Assembly: GCF_964355755.1 (NCBI RefSeq)
Contig: NC_092675.1
Location: 26,762,412 to 26,826,411 of the forward strand
Direction: 5' to 3'
Origin: Antedon mediterranea
Taxonomy: Eukaryota > Echinodermata > Crinoidea > Comatulida > Antedonidae
Length of the DNA stretch: 64,000 nucleotides
Of the stretch, positions 57,401 through 64,000 are shown in pieces (positions within the stretch are counted from its first letter, which is position 1; every line of letters begins with the position of its first letter). The translations under genes and the position numbers were made by a program. Below the pieces are notes generated by a model, which searched no databases, had not been told where the DNA came from, and worked only from the letters and a program-made list of their open reading frames with translations.

Positions 57401-59522
57401 TTCTTTCATGGTAAAGAAATGTCAGAGAGCAGAACAAAGTAAAAAGATGCTGAATGGGTAAAGAACTGCCAGTCAGCAGAACCAAGTAAATAAGATGCTG
57501 CATGGGTAAAGAACTGTTATAAGGCAGAACCAATTACAATTATGAGTAGGCCTAATACCGTACTGTAAATGACATTATAATCTTGTACGGTGTAATTCAT
57601 CCAACATGTACGCAAAATCGTTTAATTCCTTACAGGAAAAAAGCAATAAAACAACTTGCGGCAGTTCAGTTTATTACAAGTGTTACAACAGCATAATTAT
57701 AATATTATTATACGTTTTAAATTACAAAATTCGACGCTTATTACAAAGTGTCAAATAATAAAAATTTTAATAAGGAACCTTAGTTTGAGTAACATGTCAA
57801 ATTACCTTTCCAATGCCTTCATCTAAACAACTCACCATCGCGGCATAAGAAAGTCTGTTTTCATCAGTAAATATACCGCGCAGTGGTTCTTTATACTCAT
57901 CTGGTACTTCGAGTGGAGAATGTGGTGCTTGGTACGACAGGTACAAAAACAAAGGCTGGGAAAAAATGAGTGTTATGTTATTAAATATTTAAATTAATAC
58001 CGTATAAGTAAATGGCCTGGACTTTTACATTGATGAGAGATAGGCATGGGTGGGTTGGGTGGTAATAGTTGCCTTACCTTGTCTTCCGTTTTGTTCTTTA
58101 TTATGTCTATGGCTTCATCAGTAAAAACGTGAGTAGAGTATGTACCATTGTACTCAAATGCAGGTAAGTAGTTTCGATGGAAGTCGTAGCCATCAACCAG
58201 TGGTGGTAGAGATTTGTGACTATAGTGAGTGCCGAAACCAAGATACAACCCTAAACAGAACATACGTTTTGTTTGATTACATTAAGTTATGAAATGTGCA
58301 ACTAAATTGTGTGACGTTATTTAAAAGATATTTAATATTAAAAAAAATAATTGTCATGTTTACAATTAATTAATTAATCACTGTCATCACCATGGTAATT
58401 ATTATCTTTATATCCGGTAATGTGCATATCCAGTTTAGAAATTTTATTTCTCAGATTCGGATACCTTTTATTACACACTCTTGCACTTCGCAAAGGTTAA
58501 GAAAAAAGCAGAGGTAACCATGCGAACTAGATCATCAACTGTTACTAGGAGCAGTTTTATAGGTCCTATTCTGCAACACTAATAATAATAATAAATAGAT
58601 AATAACATTAACTCGATCATATAGGTTAAGTATTATTCGATCTGTAAGATTACGTTGGTTTTACTATTTCATTTACTTGTATAATTCGCTTCTTATTTAA
58701 GACTTAAATGTTATATTTGATACTTTTTGTTTTTTTATTGACTTGTAAATGAACAGTCTTATAAACGCGTGCCGCTGATACAAAAGCGTGTGTTTAATAA
58801 AGTTTATCAGTTTATCAGTATACGCTGCCGCTCCTGTAATCCAATGGACGTCAATCGAGCGACATAATATTGTTTATTCTTTCGGTAACTACAATTATTT
58901 TAGTACAATTTTGTTGAGCGTGTCAAATGGCCGAGCGATTAAACCATGGGCGTTTTACCGTACTTAATATCGGCATGGGTTCGAGGCCGATTCTTACACT
59001 TACTTTGTATCATGTGATCCACAATTAAAATAAAGGTATAGGATGTATGTTATAATAGAGGGTACTTTGGATAACTTTATGACGTTATCCAAATTCCTTC
59101 ACTTGCACTGATGAAGGGCTAGTGTTGCCCGAAAGCTCTGCTAACTTTTCTGGCTGTTTTACTTTATCGTTTTGATTTAGCTTTTCGCTTTTTTGTTGTA
59201 TCTCCATTGAAACCTCCAGCCACTGATACCCACAGCATTGTCATTTTTCAGTAATTTGCCTTTGGATTTATAATAGTAGTTTAGTTAGATGCAATAATTA
59301 TAAGGTGCGGTATTACTATGCAAATCAATATTTACCCAAGAATGAATCGAAACCCCTGTTATTTGGAAGACATGCCTCATCATAGTAACCTAGATGCCAT
59401 TTTCCTACCAGGTGAGTAGAATAGCCAGCTTCTTTCATCTTCTGAGCTAAAGTTATTTCGTCAGTTGGTAAGCAAGATGGTATCGAATCTGTGAAAACGC
59501 CATGCTGTAATCCTGTACGAAT
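54424..59522 (-). CDS. Arylsulfatase B-like sulfatase, 5' end missing
   Basis: Seven exons in transcript order: 59336-59522, 58078-58250, 57806-57955, 56889-56949, 56532-56784, 55241-55401, 54424-54710. All have GT-AG borders and phases agree, giving 423 residues to a TAA stop. Family blocks, in order, are [21 protein letters not shown] (the conserved active-site Lys and His), [15 protein letters not shown], the metal-binding SDNGG split over exons 4 and 5, [47 protein letters not shown] and the C-terminal SVPVFFPAP. Arylsulfatase B removes 4-sulfate from N-acetylgalactosamine in lysosomes; invertebrates carry many paralogues. Human ARSB has 533 residues, so roughly 110 are missing, including the signal peptide and the C-x-P-S-R box whose Cys becomes formylglycine. 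That exon should lie beyond 64 kb, past the LINE block, unless it was lost. The exons seen are intact, so the gene could be functional. Confidence 0.9.
55560..56450 (+). repeat. 19-bp minisatellite in a sulfatase intron
   Basis: The unit is CCCTTTGAACCTGGATCTA with variants (GAGCTA, CATGG, CTTGG). About 35 degenerate units, interrupted around 56190-56230. It fills most of the intron between exons 5 and 6. Confidence 0.9.
56950..57805. other. Sulfatase intron with coding-like debris
   Basis: Besides the tandem repeat at 57413, the plus strand at 57245-57350 reads like a decayed protein ([18 protein letters not shown]) ending in a stop; family not identified. Confidence 0.4.
57413..57535 (+). 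repeat. ~50-bp tandem repeat in a sulfatase intron
   Basis: Two and a half units with GGGTAAAGAACTG, AGCAGAACCAAGTAA and AAGATGCTG. Sits between sulfatase exons 3 and 4. Confidence 0.7.
58917..59000 (+). mobile_element. Leu-tRNA SINE head fragment
   Basis: TGGCCGAGCGATTAAACC (A box) and GGGTTCGAGGCCG (B box) match the SINE head at 27222; the body is missing. Confidence 0.65.
59094..59270 (+). mobile_element. Penelope-like terminal repeat with hammerhead core
   Basis: The copy starts near CACTTGCACTGATGAAGG and continues for ~160 bp with GCCCGAAAGCTCTGCTAAC. The same block without the first motif is at 45908-46072, over 90 percent alike by eye. The combination of CTGATGA, a stem, GAAA and TA is typical of Penelope-like element repeats. 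No Penelope RT or GIY-YIG domain is in the window. Confidence 0.55.
59108..59145 (+). ncRNA. Candidate minimal hammerhead ribozyme
   Basis: CTGATGA (59108-59114), stem II GGGC/GCCC with loop TAGTGTT, GAAA (59131-59134), a 2-bp stem III (GC/GC with loop TCT), then TA at the expected cleavage site. Stem I pairing is not convincing by eye, so activity is uncertain. Confidence 0.45.
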
Positions 59523-60129
59523 CTAAATAAAGAAAACCAAACGTTATTCTAAAATATATCGTTTGTCTTTCTTAATGCGTCGATAAAAAAAATTATTAAA
59601 CACCACCAAAAAAAAAAGGAATAAACTTGCTTCATCTGAAGGTTCATTTTGTTTGTCTTCGAGTAGCACATTATTAATACTATTTCAGGTAAATTCTACC
59701 CACACTGGCATGCTTTGGCAGGTTTTATTGACGTTTTTTAATAACTATCATCGTGTGACTGTTACTGCACTGCAGATGGATAGAATCAAGTAATTCTTTT
59801 TTTATATTTCCTTCACTTTATTCCAAATCACAATTTTTTTACTTAACAATTTTAAAACAAATGCAATAATATGAAAAGGAATAGGGCAACCACGAACAAG
59901 CAAAGCTTTACAACTGTGGCACCCTTTAAAAATATAAAACAAATTATTTTAATAGTATGCATGAAAGAATCGAAATTTACTAAAAACAGTTTTTTTTTAA
60001 TAGTACTGCAAGATAATAAATATGAAACTATACTAACTTATATATACATATAATTAATAGCATTGATTACATTTTTTCTCTGCAAAAAAGACAGTTTTCT
60101 TCTTGACACAAATACTTTATAAATGATAA

Positions 60130-62446
60130 CGTTCAATATAAATACAATCTAACTTCTTCTTAAATAGTGATGTATTTCTACATTGTTTTAGATCATCCGA
60201 TAGATAAGATTGTTCCTCACCTTAGACCCTGCAGTATACGAGAAGCCTTGACGGCCAACATTTGTATGCTTCAGATCTATTACAAGATTGTTTTTATTGC
60301 GCGTGTTATAATCATGATACGAGTCGAAGGTGTGGAAAAATCCATAAAATGACTCTGGTAATTTTCCATTTTTGTAGAGGAACATTAAATTTGCTACATT
60401 TTTTTCATATAGATCGAATATGTTTAAGGTATTAGTTTTAATGAATAATGGAGAAGATGGATGTAGGTAGTGGACTTTACATATTATTCGGAGGGCCTTT
60501 TTTGTAAAACGTGAATTCTATTTAAATTATTATACCAGTACTCCACACAGTAATGACATATGTAATGATGGGAAGGATAAGGGGTTTATAAATAATGAGC
60601 AATATTTCATATGGTAGTATGGTTTTTAAGAGATTCATAGCTCCAATAATGGCAGAAATCTTACTAGTGATTACATTAATATGCTGTAAGAAATTTATTT
60701 TTTCATCAAGTATAACTCGACTCCTAAAAATGTTGTTTGATAAACTCTTTCAATAACGTCTTGATCAATAAAAATGTTTACATGAGATGTATCAATAGTA
60801 CTATTTCTACCACTAAAAACCATAAATTTGGTCTTTTTAGTATTTATGGTAAGTTTGTTTGCCTTAATCCATAAATTCAATTTTGTTAATTCATTATTCA
60901 TAATATCAATAGCTTCATTTACATTGTTGTGTTGTAAGAAAACACTTGTGTCATCGGCAAACATTATTAGTTGTGTACTGGTACACACTGATTGCATATC
61001 ATTTACAAACATTAGGAATAATAAAGGACCCAAGATTGATCCTTGAGGGACACCGTATTTTATCAACTTTTTGTCGGAATTTATTCCGTCAATAGTTACG
61101 AATTGTTCTTTTTCGCTTAGATAACTGCAGAACCATTTATGTTCAATACCTCTGATCCCAAAATAGGGTAATTTTTTAGTAAGTATGTTGTGGTCTATCG
61201 AATCAAAGGCCTTAGATAGGTCGAGAAATACGCCATAAACAAACTGCTTATTGTCAATTGCCATTGATATTTTCTCAATTCGTTCATACACCTTTGACAT
61301 ATACAAGATAGTATGGATATAGGCCTATAATTTCGTATATCGTCTCTAACGCCACTCTTATATACCGGTATAGTTTTTGCCAATTTAAGTTTATTTGGAA
61401 AGACTTCTGTGCTGAGTGATAGATTGACTAAATACGTAACAGGTTTAGTTAATATATCAGCATTTTTATTTATGTATTTTTCCTCGATATCATCGTGGCC
61501 TGGTGACTTGCTTGTGTTCAGGTCCGATGGGTATGTTTTGACGTCATACTCTGTTAACGGAGTAAAGAACATGGAGTTTTGTATGCTATAATTATTCATG
61601 TAGTCTATTGGATTTACATGTGGGTAATTTTCATTTGCCTTTTCTGCCATTTCTTCACCAATACTATTAAAATAAGAATTCATGACTTCCGCTTTATCAG
61701 TGGGAGTTTCAAATGTTTCAGAACGATATGTCACTTTTGCTGGGATTTTAGATTTTTTATTTCTTCCCAGAATAGCATTTCATGTCATTTTTTCGTTTTT
61801 CGAAGTCCTCTTTATAATAACTTATTTTTCTTTGTCTAATGATTGTTGTTAGTTTGTTTTTGTATTTTTTATATTTTGATTTATTAACACTAGAAGGATT
61901 CTTTTTATATTTGATATATAATTTCTCTTTAGTATTTAGAGACCGTTATATACCATCAGTCATCCAGGGTGACCTTATTCTATCGGTTTTCAACCTAACC
62001 TTTTTTAACGGGAAACATCTATCAATTAGTGTTGTAATTGTATTTGAGAATCGATTATATGATACATTTGCATCAGAGCAATTTAAGACATTATCCCACT
62101 GTTGATTTTGTAACTCATTTCGAAATAATTGATTTTGTACAGTCGAAAAGTTACGCTTAAAAACATATGTGCTTGTTTTACTTTCCGTATATTTTTGTGA
62201 TTTATCAATGCTTATTACTGGACAATGATCAGATATATCACTAAACAAAATATTAGTTTCAATGTCATGAGTGTTTGGAGAGTTTGTATAAATGTTGCCT
62301 ATTATTGTTGACGTTTCCTCAGTAATGCGCGTCGGTTTATTTACTAGGGGTATAAATGATTCTGAGATCATAAAATCGACATGCTCTTGGACATTACCAC
62401 AGAGTTGTACATATTTAGGTCAACATTGTAGCCGCCCATGAGATAA
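60130..62446 (-). pseudogene. CR1/L2-group LINE, 5' part separated, several frameshifts
   Basis: Reading leftward: end of an AP-endonuclease domain (YLMGG near 62430, FIPLVNKPTRI, DISDHCPVI), RT with NYRPISILS, VFLDLSKAFDSIDHNIL, GVPQGSILGPLLFLMFVNDM and the catalytic FADDTSVF. A C-terminal block with HDYNTRNKNN ends near 60188. Frames change at about 62395, 61290 and 60700 and stops intervene, so it is inactive. The mode of insertion places it in a sulfatase intron or just 5' of the visible exons. The exact clade is uncertain. Confidence 0.8.
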
Positions 62447-64000
62447 GTTTTTTTCTCTTTTTTTTCTCTTTTGTGGTTAACCACCACCTTTATTTATTCT
62501 TTCATACAAATTTCGTTCACATTTCATTTTCATACATTAAATTTCTGTTTTCTACTTTTTTCGTTATTTTCTGATTTTTACTCTTTTAACCTTTATACAT
62601 ATAGTGGTTTGATTATATGCATACAAAAACTGTACATCTTAAAATACAAAAATGGATGCCACTTATAAGTTACAACATGCCTAGTGTATTCATATCTTTT
62701 AAAATATATTTAAACTGAATCCAGGGATTCTGGCATACAGGTTTTTTAAGTTCAGTTTTAATTTTAATTATGTATATGACGTACACAGCTATTGAATACA
62801 ATTGGTTTTTTAATTGACATTTACTTCCTAACAGGAGTTCTTAGAACGAGCTACTGCTGTTATTTAGCTTTTTAAAAATATTGTCAATTTTTTCCCATAG
62901 TATTTGATTACGTCTACAGTAATAAAACATATGTTTTTCGTATTCAATGACTCCACAATTGTTACATATGTTATTATTTTTCAGTTTCCAGTTATACAGT
63001 TTTAGATTTGTAGGTACAACTCTATTTAGTAATTTGTAATTCAATTGGGCAAATTTCTTAATTTTTTCGTTTTTCACTTTTCTTTTCCAGACATCACACC
63101 ACTTGATATCTTCATTAAATATGTTATTCCATTTAAGTATGCTTTTCGGGGGAATAAAAACATTATTAACAAAGTTAGAATAAACATCTTTTGTTGTCAT
63201 CTTAATTATATTGTTGATATTGTATTCCAGATTCACATTCATATATTGGTTCATATTTGGCATATTATGTTTAATTATACTTAACCACTCTTTTGGAATA
63301 GCTCTGGTTAGAGAAACATATTCAGCTATCCAGTTTTTCTTAATACGTAATTGTTTAATTATTTCTATAGGTTTCATTAGACGATTGAAAATAATTATAT
63401 CTCCAATTTGATTAAAACCTGCATCTATCCAGTTCTTAAAGAATAGTGGTTTGTTTCTATATTTAATATCATTGTTGTTACCCCATAAGTTTTGCTTTAT
63501 CACTTCTTCATACTCGTTAATTGTACCTTCATTATTCATATTATTAAATTCAACACAACACTTTAGAACATTATAATAAAAAGATGGTATAGTATCTAAG
63601 CCCATGTTATTTTGAAAATTGATATTTGACATACTTAAAATTAGTTGTTCGGTTCCAAATTTATTAAAATAGTATAGTGGTAAGATTTTCCATCTTACGT
63701 GTTTTCTACACAGTAATTTTCTTGCCCATATCATTTTCAGAGAGTTTATGTGTAATGCGAAATCAGGCATACCTATGCCCCTTTTAATCATCTTACCGAT
63801 TAAAGTTTTTCTTTTTATTTTTTCTGTTTTTCCATTCCATAAAAAGTTATATATCAATTTATTTATTTTAAAAATAACATCATCTGGTACATCAATTATA
63901 CATGCATTGTTTGTTAGTTTAGACAAAGCTAAACTTTTTAAAATGGTAACTTTGCCAAAACAGGTTAGGTTTCTTCCTTTCCATCTATTGAGTAGCATTT
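62447..64000 (-). mobile_element. L1/Tx1-like LINE 3' portion with poly(A), cut by window edge
   Basis: The minus strand carries an open frame from the window edge to 62841 (385 residues seen) corresponding to the C-terminal region of an L1/Tx1-type ORF2. It begins LNRWKGRNLTCFGKVTIL, with NFLWNGK and a terminal zinc knuckle ICNNCGVIEYEKHMFYYC. A 3' UTR and an A-rich tail (62447-62475, read on the minus strand as A runs broken by G) follow. The tail abuts the endonuclease part of the other LINE, so it inserted there. Confidence 0.8.
62841..64000 (-). CDS. L1/Tx1-like LINE ORF2 C-terminal region (partial at window edge)
   Basis: A single uninterrupted frame with no stop, rich in Asn, Lys and Ile. 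It covers the region downstream of the RT palm: WARKLLCRKHVRW, LFFKNWIDAGFNQIGDI, WCDVWKRKVKN and the C-terminal CxxC...H...C knuckle of LINE ORF2 proteins, whose role in retrotransposition is known but poorly defined. The RT catalytic domain lies beyond the window. The lack of stops over 1.16 kb suggests a young copy. Confidence 0.8.
   Translation of the reverse strand, partial: MLLNRWKGRNLTCFGKVTILKSLALSKLTNNACIIDVPDDVIFKINKLIYNFLWNGKTEKIKRKTLIGKMIKRGIGMPDFALHINSLKMIWARKLLCRKHVRWKILPLYYFNKFGTEQLILSMSNINFQNNMGLDTIPSFYYNVLKCCVEFNNMNNEGTINEYEEVIKQNLWGNNNDIKYRNKPLFFKNWIDAGFNQIGDIIIFNRLMKPIEIIKQLRIKKNWIAEYVSLTRAIPKEWLSIIKHNMPNMNQYMNVNLEYNINNIIKMTTKDVYSNFVNNVFIPPKSILKWNNIFNEDIKWCDVWKRKVKNEKIKKFAQLNYKLLNRVVPTNLKLYNWKLKNNNICNNCGVIEYEKHMFYYCRRNQILWEKIDNIFKKLNNSSSSF

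Overview
The window looks like nuclear DNA from a marine invertebrate deuterostome, most likely an echinoderm or a close relative; the sequence alone does not fix the species. It is AT-rich and intron-rich. Its 5S rRNA-derived repeats resemble echinoderm 5S, and the octamer TAGGCCTA and the hexamer ACTGTA/TACAGT recur often. There is no bacterial-style operon. I found parts of three host genes; nearly everything else is mobile or repetitive DNA.

Gene 1 (minus strand, 45623 to 3122) is a FAM149B-like (DUF3719) gene. I rebuilt it as 13 coding exons with matching phases, 621 codons plus stop. Exon 1 (45577-45623) lies 30.5 kb upstream of exon 2, and most of the mobile DNA between 15 and 45 kb sits in that intron. 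Gene 2 (plus strand, 51374-53166) is a small Atonal-type bHLH gene. It is interrupted in helix 2 by a 1,344-bp Ty3/gypsy-type element with TG...CA ends and a 5-bp target duplication (TAGAC). The reading frame resumes exactly after the second TAGAC. Gene 3 (minus strand, 59522 to 54424) is an arylsulfatase B-like gene with seven exons in view. Its 5' exons, including the one with the catalytic cysteine, are not in the window, where two nested LINEs occupy the upstream DNA.

The most striking mobile region is 20358-28627, an 8.27-kb segment with about 0.5-kb inverted termini that are almost identical. It has an apparent 4-bp duplication (AATA), broken pieces of a transposase-like protein, and four tandem arrays, three of them built around TGCGAGT. 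Other elements are a Harbinger-like element with a Myb/SANT-like relic nested in a second element (35958-36990), a 1.63-kb inverted-repeat element (16961-18588), a TTAA-flanked MITE (12627-13250), a CCAAT-bearing foldback MITE family (five copies), Leu-tRNA SINEs, 5S-derived SINEs (one a 5S-tRNA chimera), a Penelope-like repeat with a hammerhead-ribozyme core (59.1 kb) and a THAP-domain relic (50.1 kb).

Region by region: 0-3.1 kb repeats and 3' flank of FAM149B; 3.1-15 kb FAM149B exons 13 to 2; 15-45.6 kb FAM149B intron 1 with stacked transposons; 45.6-51.4 kb intergenic; 51.4-53.2 kb split bHLH gene; 54.4-59.5 kb sulfatase; 60-64 kb nested LINEs. No tRNA gene, rRNA operon, CRISPR array or microbial feature is present.
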